A stretch of DNA of 9,292 bases from Pseudomonadota bacterium (GCA_023388955.1 JAEWFH010000192.1:1-9292), one strand, 5' to 3'; shown: positions 1-6,869, counted from the stretch's first letter. Numbers and translations are program-made. The notes: generated from the sequence alone by a model not told the origin.

Positions 1-2487
1 GGTGGTGCTCAGGCCGAAGCCGGCGGCGCCGGATTCGCTGAAGCCGTCGCGGTCCAGCTCCAGGCTCTGCGCGCCCACGTACGGGGTCACGGTGCCGCCG
101 CCGATGCGGAAGCGGTGGCCGGCCTGCAGGCCCAGGGTGGTGTGGGTGGTGGCGTAGTCGGCACGCACGCCGAAACGCTCGCCGCCCAGCAGCACGTCGC
201 GGTGCAGGTCGCGGTCCATGCGGCCGTGTGCCAGGCTGCCCATCAGGTAGCTGCCGCCCAGGCTGTCCCAGGAGGCGTAGACCTGGGTGTCGAGCTGGCG
301 GTTGCGCTCACGGTCACGGCGCAGGGCGTGGCGACCGGCGCCGTCGACCTGCCCCACCGATGCACCGACGGTCAGGTTCGGGGCCAGGCGCAGGTCGTGG
401 CCGATCATCCAGCCGTTGGCGTCCAGCCTCCCGGCGTTCGACCACAGCCCGCGCTCGCCATCCAGGCGCTCGGCCCAGGAGCCGGCCAGGCCACCCTGCC
501 CCAGCCGGTCCAGCCGGCCCTCGAGCGCGTGGCGGCCGCCTTCGACGGCCATCATGGTGAAGGCGGTCTCGGCCCCGTGCATCTCGCCCGACAGGCTCGA
601 CAGCGAGGTTTCCGCGGCGGCCGCGGTGGCACTGCGCTGCAGGGCCCCGGCGGCGCTCAGGAAGCCCGCCGTGCCCGGTCCGTCGCCCATGCCCGGCAGG
701 GCCCCGCGGTCGATCATGCGGAAGGCCTGCTCAACGCGCTCGGCGGCGGACACGGCGGCGGTCGGCATGCCCAGCGACTGCGCGGTGGCGCTGACGTCCA
801 GGCGGTCGATGTCCAGCCACACGGTGGTGTCGCCGTAGCCCAGGCTGGCCTCCAGGAACACGCCGTCGGCCGCGAGCAGGCCGTCGAAGCTGCCCTGCAC
901 GCCCTGGGTGGCGTGGAGGAAGGTCTCGCGGTCGGAGGTGACGTAGCCCTCGGTCACGCCGGTCACCAGCGCCTCGCCGTCCAGGGTGGCGGTTCCGATG
1001 ATGTCCAGGCGCTCGCCGATGTCAAAGGCCAGGGTGCCGGTGCCGGCCTGGGTGTAGTTGCCGTCGATGACGTGGTCGGTGCCTTCCGCGTTGGTGCCGA
1101 TCAGCGCCAGGGTGCCGGCGTTGGTCACCGCGCCGGCGACGCCGATGTCGTCCAGCAGCACCAGGCCGTTGCTGCCGATGCGCAACTCGCCGGGCAGGTC
1201 GTTGAGCGAGGACAGCACGCCGCCGTTGACGATCGTCGGCCCGCTGTAGCTGTTGGCACCGGTCAGGTCCAGGTGGCCGCTGCCGGTCTTGGTGATGCCG
1301 CCGGCGCCGGTCAGGTCGTTGCTCCAGGTCGACATGCCGCCGTTGAAGTCGGCGCGCGCCTGGCCCCAGTCGAGCCGGCCCGGGCCCTTCACGGCGGCGC
1401 CGACGTCCAGCAGGCCGTGGCCGAAGGTGCGGTCCACGCCCACCTCGCCGAGGTCGAGCGCGGTGCCCAGGATCGACTGGCGCACCATGTCGGCGTCGAA
1501 GTACGGGAAGGCCTCCCACACCAGCGCCGCGGCGCCGGACACCTGCGGGGCGGCGAAGGAGGTGCCGCGGTAGATCCAGTAGCTCGGGTCGCCGGCGGGA
1601 TCGTCGACGTCGCTGACGATCACCCCGCCCGGCGCGACCAGGCAGTAGTCGGCGGCCTTGCCGCAGGCGTTGGAGTAGTCCGCCAGCTCGTTGATGTCGT
1701 GGCTCTTGACCGCGGCCACCGCCAGCCAGCCCTTCTCCAGGACCTCCGCGCCGGCGCCCATGCTGGGCAGCGCGGCAGTGTCGGAAGGCTCGTCCAGGCC
1801 GTCGTTGCCGGCCGCGAACACCACCAGCCCGCCCCAGTCCACGTACGGGCGCATGCCCTCGATGAAGGTGCGGGTGACCGAGTCGCCCCCGGTCCAGTAC
1901 AGCCCGCCCCAGGAGTTGTTGGAGATCCGGGCCCCGCTGGCCATCAGGTCCTCGTGGGGGATGGCGAGCCAGGAGCCGTCGGTGACCTCGTTGCCGCGGC
2001 CCGAACCGTCGTCGTCCGGCGGGGCGTCGGAGATGATCCGCGCCGAAACGAAGTCCGCGCCCTGGGCGATGCCGCCGGGCAGGTTGCCGAACGGCGCGCC
2101 ACCGGCGATCTGCGCCACCGCGGTGCCGTGGCCGAGCACGTCGTCGGTGTCGAGGTCGTTGCTGTACGGGTCCAGGTAGGTGTAGCTGGCACTCACCCGC
2201 CCTTCCATCATCGGGTGGTCGCGGCGGATGCCGCTGTCGAGGAAGCCGATGGTCACGCCCTGCCCGGTGAAGCCGGCGTCCTGCGCGGCATAGGCATTGG
2301 TCATCGCCAGGTGCACGTCGACCGCCGGTTGCGGGTCGTTGCTGGTCGGCGGCGGATCCGGCGGCGGCGGCGGATCATCTATCCGGACGTTCGAGCCCCC
2401 ACCCCCGCAGGCGCTCAGGGCCACCAGCGCGGCGATGGCAATGGCCAGGCGCGCGTGACGCGGACGGACCGGTTGCTGCAAGTTCAT
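1..2487 (-). CDS. Subtilisin-like (S8) autotransporter serine protease, 3' end cut by window edge
   Basis: Predicted secreted serine protease carried to the surface by its own C-terminal beta-barrel (type V secretion). 829 codons are visible with no stop. The ATG at 2487 is preceded by a strong SD (GGAGGGG, 5-nt spacer). Residues 1-27 form a signal peptide ending in a lipobox LSA-C27, followed by a Gly stretch and a Pro-rich linker (39-54). The S8 catalytic residues are all present: Asp84 (FLDSG), His120 (GHGT), oxyanion Asn228 (AAGND) and Ser310 (GTSFAAP). Cys275 and Cys282 could form a disulphide. Residues about 394-424 match the autotransporter-associated beta-strand repeat (GGITKTGSG...LTGANSYSG). 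From about residue 665 (GSWAERLDGERGLW) the sequence looks like an autotransporter beta-domain, and roughly its last third should lie beyond position 1. The architecture recalls NalP-type lipoprotein autotransporters of Neisseria, but the substrate is unknown. Family call is firm; lipidation is inferred from the motif alone. Confidence 0.93.
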   Translation of the reverse strand, partial: MNLQQPVRPRHARLAIAIAALVALSACGGGGSNVRIDDPPPPPDPPPTSNDPQPAVDVHLAMTNAYAAQDAGFTGQGVTIGFLDSGIRRDHPMMEGRVSASYTYLDPYSNDLDTDDVLGHGTAVAQIAGGAPFGNLPGGIAQGADFVSARIISDAPPDDDGSGRGNEVTDGSWLAIPHEDLMASGARISNNSWGGLYWTGGDSVTRTFIEGMRPYVDWGGLVVFAAGNDGLDEPSDTAALPSMGAGAEVLEKGWLAVAAVKSHDINELADYSNACGKAADYCLVAPGGVIVSDVDDPAGDPSYWIYRGTSFAAPQVSGAAALVWEAFPYFDADMVRQSILGTALDLGEVGVDRTFGHGLLDVGAAVKGPGRLDWGQARADFNGGMSTWSNDLTGAGGITKTGSGHLDLTGANSYSGPTIVNGGVLSSLNDLPGELRIGSNGLVLLDDIGVAGAVTNAGTLALIGTNAEGTDHVIDGNYTQAGTGTLAFDIGERLDIIGTATLDGEALVTGVTEGYVTSDRETFLHATQGVQGSFDGLLAADGVFLEASLGYGDTTVWLDIDRLDVSATAQSLGMPTAAVSAAERVEQAFRMIDRGALPGMGDGPGTAGFLSAAGALQRSATAAAAETSLSSLSGEMHGAETAFTMMAVEGGRHALEGRLDRLGQGGLAGSWAERLDGERGLWSNAGRLDANGWMIGHDLRLAPNLTVGASVGQVDGAGRHALRRDRERNRQLDTQVYASWDSLGGSYLMGSLAHGRMDRDLHRDVLLGGERFGVRADYATTHTTLGLQAGHRFRIGGGTVTPYVGAQSLELDRDGFSESGAAGFGLSTT

Positions 2488-2533
2488 TGCGTCCCCTCCA
2501 TGAGGCATGACTGCCAGACCCCCCGAGACTGCC

Positions 2534-2576
2534 GCGCCCCCATCTGGGGCGCAATAGGCGGCGCACCGTATTGCGC
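2534..2576. repeat. Overlapping inverted repeats in the autotransporter/thiolase divergent intergenic region
   Basis: Two perfect inverted repeats share four bases. GCGCCCC (2534-2540) pairs with GGGGCGC (2546-2552) around a 5-nt loop. GCGCAATA (2549-2556) pairs with TATTGCGC (2569-2576) around 12 nt. A smaller CCCCG/CGGGG pair follows at 2579-2593. The first two stems cannot form at the same time. The 8-bp AT-containing repeat is the better operator candidate, since it sits upstream of both divergent genes. No regulator is identified, and GC-rich DNA yields such stems by chance more often than balanced DNA. Confidence 0.45.
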
Positions 2577-2612
2577 AGCCCCGCACGCCGGGGTTCCCCA
2601 GCGGCTTCAGGT

Positions 2613-2642
2613 TTGCCCCCGTCTCGGCGTCGCGCCGATAAT
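2613..2642 (+). promoter_or_regulatory. Candidate sigma70 promoter for the thiolase
   Basis: A -35-like TTGCCC (2613-2618, 4/6 to consensus) and a -10-like GATAAT (2637-2642, 5/6) are separated by 18 nt. Transcription would start near 2649, giving a leader of about 33 nt that contains the GGAG SD (2673-2676) 5 nt before the ATG at 2682. Prediction from base matches only. Confidence 0.4.
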
Positions 2643-2681
2643 TCGCGGTCCAGAACCTGTACATCCGCCCCCGGAGTCCAC

Positions 2682-3857
2682 ATGAGCGACGTCGTCATCG
2701 TCGGTGCCAAGCGCACCGCCATCGGTTCCTTCCTTGGCCAGTTCACCGGCGTCCCCACCCCGGCCCTCGGCACCGCCGCGATCCAGGGTGCGCTGGAGCA
2801 GGCCGGGCTGGCCGCCGACCAGGTAGACGAGGTCATCATGGGCTGCGTGCTGCCGGCCGGCCTGGGCCAGGCCCCGGCCCGCCAGGCCGCGCTGGGCGCC
2901 GGCCTGCCGCCGTCGGCCGGCTGCACCACCATCAACAAGGTCTGCGGCTCGGGCATGAAGGCGGTGATGTTCGGCCACGACCTGATCAAGGCCGGTTCGG
3001 CGAAGGTCGTGGTCGCCGGCGGCATGGAGTCGATGACCAACGCCCCGCACCTGCTCAACGGTTCGCGCACCGGCGTGCGCTATGGCAGCGCCGAGTTCCT
3101 CGACCACATGGCATTCGATGGCCTGACCAACCCGTACGACGGCAAGGCCATGGGCGTGTTCGGCGACATGGCCTGCAACGAGTACGGTTTCGACCGCGCC
3201 GCGCTGGACGGGTTCTCCGCCGAAAGCGCCCGCCGTGCACAGAAGGCGCAGGCCGACGGGCTGTTCAAGGACGAGATCGTCCCGGTGACCGTCAAGACCC
3301 GCAAGGGCGAGGTGGTGGTCGACAGCGACGAGGAGCCGGGCAAGATCAACCTGGAGAAGATCCCCGGCCTGCGCCCGGCCTTCGGCAAGGAAGGCGTGCT
3401 GACCGCCGCGTCCTCCTCGAAGATCTCCGACGGTGCCGCGGCCGCGGTGCTGATGTCGGCCGAAGATGCCGCAGCGCGCGGACTCGAGCCGCTGGCGCGC
3501 ATCGTCGCCCACGCCACCCATTCGCAGGAGCCGGAGTGGTTCACCACCGCCCCGGTCAGCGCGCTGCGCAGCGTGCTCGACAAGGCCGGCTGGAAGGTGG
3601 AGGACGTGGACCTGTTCGAGGTCAACGAGGCGTTCTCCTGCGTCGCGATGGCGCCGATGAAGGACCTGGGCATCCCCCACGACAAGCTGAACGTCCATGG
3701 TGGCGCGGTCGCGCTGGGCCACCCGATCGGCGCAAGCGGTGCACGCCTGCTCGTCACCCTGGTCAATGCCCTGCGCCAGCGTGGCGGCAAGCGTGGCGTC
3801 GCCTCGCTGTGCATCGGCGGCGGAGAGGCAACGGCGGTGGCCATCGAGCTGTACTGA
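2682..3857 (+). CDS. Acetyl-CoA C-acetyltransferase (thiolase)
   Basis: Cytosolic thiolase, 391 aa, the usual full length for this family. It interconverts acetoacetyl-CoA plus CoA and two acetyl-CoA; longer 3-ketoacyl-CoA substrates cannot be excluded. The nucleophilic Cys88 lies in NKVCGSGMKAV; the later catalytic residues are His347 (ALGHPIGASGAR) and Cys377 (SLCIGGGEA). The conserved VNEAF and SDGAAAAVL blocks are also present. The chosen ATG gives the standard N-terminus MSDVVIVGAKRTAIGS and has a GGAG SD 5 nt upstream; the open frame extends 37 codons further upstream, but those codons overlap the predicted promoter and do not look like thiolase. Close to leucine-degradation genes, it could handle the acetoacetyl-CoA end product of that route. 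It could equally serve PHB or fatty-acid metabolism (atoB/phbA type), so no symbol is assigned. Confidence 0.93.
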   Translation: MSDVVIVGAKRTAIGSFLGQFTGVPTPALGTAAIQGALEQAGLAADQVDEVIMGCVLPAGLGQAPARQAALGAGLPPSAGCTTINKVCGSGMKAVMFGHDLIKAGSAKVVVAGGMESMTNAPHLLNGSRTGVRYGSAEFLDHMAFDGLTNPYDGKAMGVFGDMACNEYGFDRAALDGFSAESARRAQKAQADGLFKDEIVPVTVKTRKGEVVVDSDEEPGKINLEKIPGLRPAFGKEGVLTAASSSKISDGAAAAVLMSAEDAAARGLEPLARIVAHATHSQEPEWFTTAPVSALRSVLDKAGWKVEDVDLFEVNEAFSCVAMAPMKDLGIPHDKLNVHGGAVALGHPIGASGARLLVTLVNALRQRGGKRGVASLCIGGGEATAVAIELY

Positions 3858-3894
3858 GCCTGCGCCCTCGCCGAAACGGTTTAACCCGTCCGTA

Positions 3895-3929
3895 ACAAAC
3901 GCTGCAAACAACTGCTTGACAGCGTTTGT
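3895..3929. repeat. Perfect 10-bp inverted repeat overlapping the lipoprotein promoter
   Basis: ACAAACGCTG (3895-3904) is exactly complementary to CAGCGTTTGT (3920-3929), with a 15-nt spacer. The right arm begins inside the TTGACA -35 box (3916-3921), and the half-sites are 25 bp apart centre to centre. It could be a repressor or activator operator, or a stem-loop at the end of the thiolase transcript. There is no T-tract after it, so a standard intrinsic terminator is unlikely. Confidence 0.6.
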
Positions 3930-3943
3930 CGGCTTGTCATCAT
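3916..3943 (+). promoter_or_regulatory. Candidate sigma70 promoter for the first alanine-rich lipoprotein
   Basis: A consensus -35 TTGACA (3916-3921) is followed after 16 nt by CATCAT (3938-3943, 4/6 to TATAAT). The predicted start near 3950 leaves a leader of about 50 nt ending in AGGA (3991-3994), 7 nt before the ATG at 4002. The position is comparatively AT-rich against its surroundings, which adds some support. Confidence 0.55.
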
Positions 3944-4001
3944 GTTGCCGGCGCGCGACTTGCGCGTAGCCGAATTTTTTTCCACTGACGAGGAAACACA
4001 C

Positions 4002-4379
4002 ATGACCTTCAACAAGGCGCTGCTTGCCCTGGCCATGGGCTTCGCCCTGGCTGCGTGCTCCAACCAGCAGCAGGCCGAGGATTCGGCCGCCGAGGCCGCC
4101 GAGGCCGCGAACGAAGCCCAGCAGGCTGCTGCCAACGCCGCCGCCACTGGCGACGCGATGGCTTCCGACGCTGCCCAGGCTGCTGCCGACACCGCCGCTG
4201 CCGCTGCTGACGCCGCTGCCACCTCGGCCGACGCCGCTGCCGGTGCCACCGACATGACCGCCGCCGACGACGCCGCCGACGCTGCCGAGAACGCAGCCGA
4301 CTCCGCCGAGCAGGCCCAGGACGCGGCCGAAGAGGCTGCCGCCAGCGCGGACGCCGAGAACAACACCGACGGCGAGTAA
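4002..4379 (+). CDS. Small alanine-rich, acidic outer-membrane lipoprotein (first of a pair)
   Basis: 125-aa predicted lipoprotein of unknown function. Residues 1-18 are a short signal peptide and the lipobox is LAA-C19. Ser at +2 suggests outer-membrane sorting under the Lol rule. The mature part (107 residues) is about half Ala (I count 51), interspersed with Asp, Glu and Gln; it has no Lys, Arg or aromatic residue, so it is strongly acidic. Short A-A-[DE]-A blocks suggest a long alanine-rich helix or coiled coil, in the general style of alanine-zipper lipoproteins such as Lpp/OprI, but it lacks the C-terminal Lys that Lpp uses for peptidoglycan linkage. The start at 4002 is chosen over an upstream ATG at 3942 because it has an SD (AGGA) and begins the signal peptide; 3942 also falls in the predicted -10 region. 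It has its own promoter and terminator and is similar in layout to the gene at 4590. Confidence 0.85.
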   Translation: MTFNKALLALAMGFALAACSNQQQAEDSAAEAAEAANEAQQAAANAAATGDAMASDAAQAAADTAAAAADAAATSADAAAGATDMTAADDAADAAENAADSAEQAQDAAEEAAASADAENNTDGE

Positions 4380-4402
4380 GTCTCTGCCGCTTGTGTGGTT
4401 CG

Positions 4403-4434
4403 AAAGCCGCCGGGGCAACCCGGCGGCTTTTTTT
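4403..4434 (+). terminator. Rho-independent terminator after the first lipoprotein
   Basis: A perfect 12-bp stem (AAAGCCGCCGGG, 4403-4414, with 4419-4430) is closed by a GCAA tetraloop (GNRA type, 4415-4418) and runs into seven T residues (4428-4434). It begins 24 nt after the stop codon, so the first lipoprotein gene is probably its own transcription unit. Confidence 0.93.
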
Positions 4435-4447
4435 GATCTTGCCCTTA

Positions 4448-4482
4448 CTCGTTCCTCGTTCCTCTCCCCTCGTTCCTCGCTC
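4448..4482. repeat. 7-bp tandem repeat, five units of CTCGTTC
   Basis: Five consecutive heptamers read CTCGTTC, CTCGTTC, CTCTCCC, CTCGTTC, CTCGCTC (4448-4482). The tract is pure pyrimidine except for single G residues and lies between the terminator of the first lipoprotein and the start of the second. Variable copy number is possible but cannot be shown from one sequence. Confidence 0.7.
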
Positions 4483-4502
4483 CACCCGCTCCTTCACATT
4501 GC

Positions 4503-4529
4503 TTTACAGGGCTGGCGTGAAATTATTCC
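4503..4529 (+). promoter_or_regulatory. Weak candidate promoter for the second lipoprotein
   Basis: TTTACA (4503-4508) matches the -35 consensus at 5/6, and an AT-rich stretch containing TATTCC (4524-4529) could act as the -10, though with a short 15-nt spacer and only 3/6 matches. Because a strong terminator lies upstream, some promoter must exist between about 4435 and 4575; this is the most AT-rich part. Confidence 0.3.
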
Positions 4530-4589
4530 CGCCGCCGGCAGCCACCGGCCGACACACCGATCCATCTGCCGACGTAACAGGAGCTACTG

Positions 4590-4967
4590 ATGAACCACAA
4601 GCTTTCGATCCTGATGGCCGCCAGCGTTTTCGCCCTGGCTGCGTGCAACTCCCCGACCGCCGACCAGGAGGCCAGCGAGGCCCGCATGGAAGCCGAGCGC
4701 GCGGGTGATCGTGCCGCCGCTGCCGCCGACGCGGCCGGTGACGCTGCCGCCGCCGGTGCCGAGGCCGCCGCCGCAGGTACCGCCGCCGCCGTGGGTTCGG
4801 CCGCTGCCGCCGTCGACGAGGCCACCGACCCGCTGCAGCAGGCCTACGAGGAAGGCAAGGCCAATGCCGCCGAGACCATCGCCGACGGCGCCGAGAACGT
4901 CTCCGCCGAGATGCGCGAGGAGCAGGCCGAGGCCGAAGCCGAGGCCGTGCAGGAAGGCCAGGACTGA
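4590..4967 (+). CDS. Small alanine-rich lipoprotein (second of a pair)
   Basis: 125-aa predicted lipoprotein of unknown function. The ATG at 4590 follows a strong SD (AGGAG, 4579-4583, 6-nt spacer). A signal peptide ends in lipobox LAA-C19; Asn at +2 is compatible with outer-membrane sorting. The mature part is rich in Ala, Glu, Asp and Gly, with long Ala runs at about residues 44-80 and a charged C-terminal region rich in Glu and Gln (EEQAEAEAEAV, about 108-118), so a mostly helical rod is likely. Unlike its neighbour it contains a few Arg, one Lys and one Tyr, and it has a different central segment (DPLQQAYEEGKANAAET). Same total length, same Cys position and the shared FALAAC motif suggest the two arose by duplication, although low-complexity composition alone can create apparent similarity. 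It has its own terminator. Confidence 0.85.
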   Translation: MNHKLSILMAASVFALAACNSPTADQEASEARMEAERAGDRAAAAADAAGDAAAAGAEAAAAGTAAAVGSAAAAVDEATDPLQQAYEEGKANAAETIADGAENVSAEMREEQAEAEAEAVQEGQD

Positions 4968-4991
4968 CCGTCCGCCCCTGATGCCGTACCC

Positions 4992-5025
4992 GGAAAGGGC
5001 CCGCTCACGCGGGCCCTTTCCTTTT
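4992..5025 (+). terminator. Rho-independent terminator after the second lipoprotein
   Basis: A perfect 13-bp stem (GGAAAGGGCCCGC, 4992-5004, with 5009-5021) encloses a TCAC loop and is followed by TTTT (5022-5025). It starts 24 nt after the stop. It separates the lipoprotein from the carboxylase gene, so the latter needs a promoter inside or beyond the adjoining repeat array. Confidence 0.92.
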
Positions 5026-5040
5026 GCCTTCCCGCAACGG

Positions 5041-5209
5041 CGTCATCCCCGCGCGTCATCGTCATCCCCGCGCACGCGGCTTTCGTCATCCCCGCGCACA
5101 GCTTTCGTCATCCCCGCGCACAGCTTTCGTCATCCCCGCGCACGCGGGGATCCAGGGACGTCCTTGGGTTCCCGCGTACGCGGGAACGACGGGGCGGCGC
5201 GGGAACGAC
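5041..5209. repeat. REP-like palindromic repeat array upstream of the carboxylase
   Basis: Head-to-tail copies of a CGTCATCCCCGCG core start at 5041, 5060, 5084, 5106 and 5128. The copies at 5084-5105 and 5106-5127 are identical 22-mers lacking the right palindrome arm. The unit at 5128-5154 is complete, with a 9-bp stem (5132-5140 with 5143-5151). After a 10-nt spacer comes an inverted, diverged unit at 5165-5191, which contains a perfect 20-bp palindrome (5168-5187), then a partial inverted core at 5196-5209. Two convergent units around a near-symmetric GGGACGTCCTT linker resemble a BIME. Such elements are typically mobilised by RAYT (TnpA-REP) transposases; none is encoded here. Confidence 0.85.
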
Positions 5210-5258
5210 GGGTGGGTACCGGCTATCCTGTGCGGCCCCTCCCCGACAGGCCCAAGGC

Positions 5259-6869
5259 ATGCCCGCACTGCGCACCGTCCTCGACCCGCGTTCTCCCGAG
5301 TTCCAGGCCAACGCCGACTACCACCGGGAGCTGGTCACGGAGTTGCGCGCACGCCTGGAGCGCGCCGCACAAGGCGGTGGCGAGAAGGCCCGGGCGCGCC
5401 ACGAGGGCCGCGGCAAGCTGCTGGCCCGCGACCGCATCACCACCCTGCTCGACCCGGGCTCGCCGTTCCTGGAGATCGCTCCGCTGGCCGCCGAGGACAT
5501 GTACGACGGCGCCGCGCCGGCCGCCGGCATCGTCTGCGGCATCGGCCGGGTCATGGGCCAGGAGGTCGTCGTCGTTGCCAACGACGCCACGGTCAAGGGC
5601 GGCACCTACTTCCCGATGACGGTCAAGAAGCACCTGCGCGCGCAGGAAGTCGCCCGCGAGAACAAGCTGCCGTGCATCTACCTGGTCGACTCCGGCGGTG
5701 CCTTCCTGCCACTGCAGGACGAGGTCTTCCCGGACAAGGAGCACTTCGGCCGGATCTTCTACAACCAGGCGCGCATGAGCGCGGAAAACCTGCCGCAGGT
5801 CGCCGTGGTCATGGGCAGTTGCACCGCCGGCGGCGCCTACGTGCCGGCGATGTGCGACGAGTCCGTCATCGTCAGGGAACAGGGCACGATCTTCCTCGGC
5901 GGCCCGCCACTGGTGAAGGCCGCCACCGGCGAGGTGGTGGATGCCGAGACCCTGGGCGGCGCCGACGTGCACACCTCGATCTCCGGCGTGGCCGACCACT
6001 TCGCCGAAGACGACCGCCACGCGCTGCAGATCGCCCGCGATATCGCCGGCCACTTCAACCGCAGGAAGGAACTGCCGGTCGCCGCGATGCCGGTGCGCGA
6101 GCCGCTCTACCCCGCCGAGGAGCTGTACGGCATCGTGCCGAAGGACGCACGCCGGCCCTTCGACATCCGCGAGGTGATCGCCCGCATCGTCGACGGCAGC
6201 GAGTTCCAGGAGTTCAAGGCGCGCTACGGCAAGACCCTGGTGACTGGCTTCGCCCATATCCACGGCTACCCGGTCGGCATCGTCGCCAACAACGGCATCC
6301 TGTTCTCCGAGTCCGCGCTCAAGGGCGCGCACTTCATCGAGCTGTGCAACCAGCGCGGCATCCCGCTGGTGTTCCTGCAGAACATCACCGGCTTCATGGT
6401 CGGCAAGAAGTACGAGCAGGCCGGCATCGCCAAGGACGGCGCGAAGATGGTCACCGCCGTGGCCTGCTCGCACGTGCCCAAGTTCACCGTGGTGATCGGC
6501 GGCAGCTTCGGCGCCGGCAACTACGCCATGAACGGCCGCGCCTACGGGGGCCGCTTCCTGTGGATGTGGCCCAACGCCCGCATCAGCGTGATGGGCGGCG
6601 AACAGGCCGCCAGCGTGCTGGCCACCGTCCGCCGCGACGGCATCGAGGCCAAGGGCGGCGAGTGGAGCGCGGACGAGGAGGAGCAGTTCAAGGCCCCGAT
6701 CCGCCAGCAGTACGAGGACCAGGGCAACCCGTACTACGCGACGGCGCGGATGTGGGACGACGGGATCATCGACCCGGCTGATACGCGGCGGGTGTTGGGG
6801 CTGGCGATCTCGGCGAGCCTCAATGCACCGATCGAAGACCGGACCCGCTTCGGCGTCTTCCGGATGTAA
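5259..6869 (+). CDS. liuB: Methylcrotonyl-CoA carboxylase, carboxyltransferase (beta) subunit
   Basis: Carboxyltransferase half of the biotin-dependent enzyme that turns 3-methylcrotonyl-CoA into 3-methylglutaconyl-CoA in leucine/isovalerate breakdown. 536 aa, the length expected for MCC beta. Features match this subfamily more than propionyl-CoA carboxylase: GGAFLPLQDEVFPD (147-160), the first oxyanion loop GSCTAGGAYVPAMCDE (186-201), GTIFLGGPPLVKAATGE (209-225), and ADVHTSISGVADHFAEDD (235-252). The C-terminal crotonase-like half has GFMVGKKYEQAG and the second oxyanion loop GGSFGAGNYAMNGR (414-427). The partner biotin-carboxylase/BCCP subunit (liuD) is not in the window. The start at 5259 gives the normal N-terminus; only a weak ACAGG SD (5246-5250) precedes it. 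It is bracketed by REP-like arrays on both sides and is convergent with the iron permease gene. No clear -35/-10 pair is visible upstream, although TATCCT at 5224-5229 is a possible -10. Confidence 0.95.
   Translation: MPALRTVLDPRSPEFQANADYHRELVTELRARLERAAQGGGEKARARHEGRGKLLARDRITTLLDPGSPFLEIAPLAAEDMYDGAAPAAGIVCGIGRVMGQEVVVVANDATVKGGTYFPMTVKKHLRAQEVARENKLPCIYLVDSGGAFLPLQDEVFPDKEHFGRIFYNQARMSAENLPQVAVVMGSCTAGGAYVPAMCDESVIVREQGTIFLGGPPLVKAATGEVVDAETLGGADVHTSISGVADHFAEDDRHALQIARDIAGHFNRRKELPVAAMPVREPLYPAEELYGIVPKDARRPFDIREVIARIVDGSEFQEFKARYGKTLVTGFAHIHGYPVGIVANNGILFSESALKGAHFIELCNQRGIPLVFLQNITGFMVGKKYEQAGIAKDGAKMVTAVACSHVPKFTVVIGGSFGAGNYAMNGRAYGGRFLWMWPNARISVMGGEQAASVLATVRRDGIEAKGGEWSADEEEQFKAPIRQQYEDQGNPYYATARMWDDGIIDPADTRRVLGLAISASLNAPIEDRTRFGVFRM

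Noticed and set aside
115..2685. 856-codon open frame on the plus strand antisense to the autotransporter
   Set aside because: Its translation is Ala/Gly/Val/His-rich without recognisable domains, it runs into the thiolase start region, and the opposite strand encodes a complete protease with all catalytic residues. Long antisense frames are normal at this GC content.
3942..4001. Upstream ATG at 3942 as the start of the first lipoprotein
   Set aside because: It would put 20 residues before the signal peptide, falls in the predicted -10 element and lacks an SD, whereas 4002 has one.
2607..4418. 603-codon minus-strand frame opposite the thiolase and first lipoprotein
   Set aside because: Low-complexity translation, crosses two real genes, two promoters and a terminator, and has no domain signature.
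5041..5209. CRISPR array
   Set aside because: The repeats are spaced 19-24 bp apart with almost no spacer between them, are themselves palindromic and occur in both orientations; no cas genes are present.
5210..5258. LiuR-type operator before the carboxylase
   Set aside because: I looked for an AT-rich TTGACGTTAACGT-like palindrome here and before the hydratase and did not see one.
5223..6473. 416-codon minus-strand frame opposite the carboxylase
   Set aside because: Shadow of the real gene; no motif, no SD and typical antisense composition.
5024..6781. 585-codon plus-strand frame overlapping the carboxylase in another phase
   Set aside because: Begins inside a terminator and the REP array, is Arg/Gly/Pro-rich, and overlaps an unmistakable carboxyltransferase.
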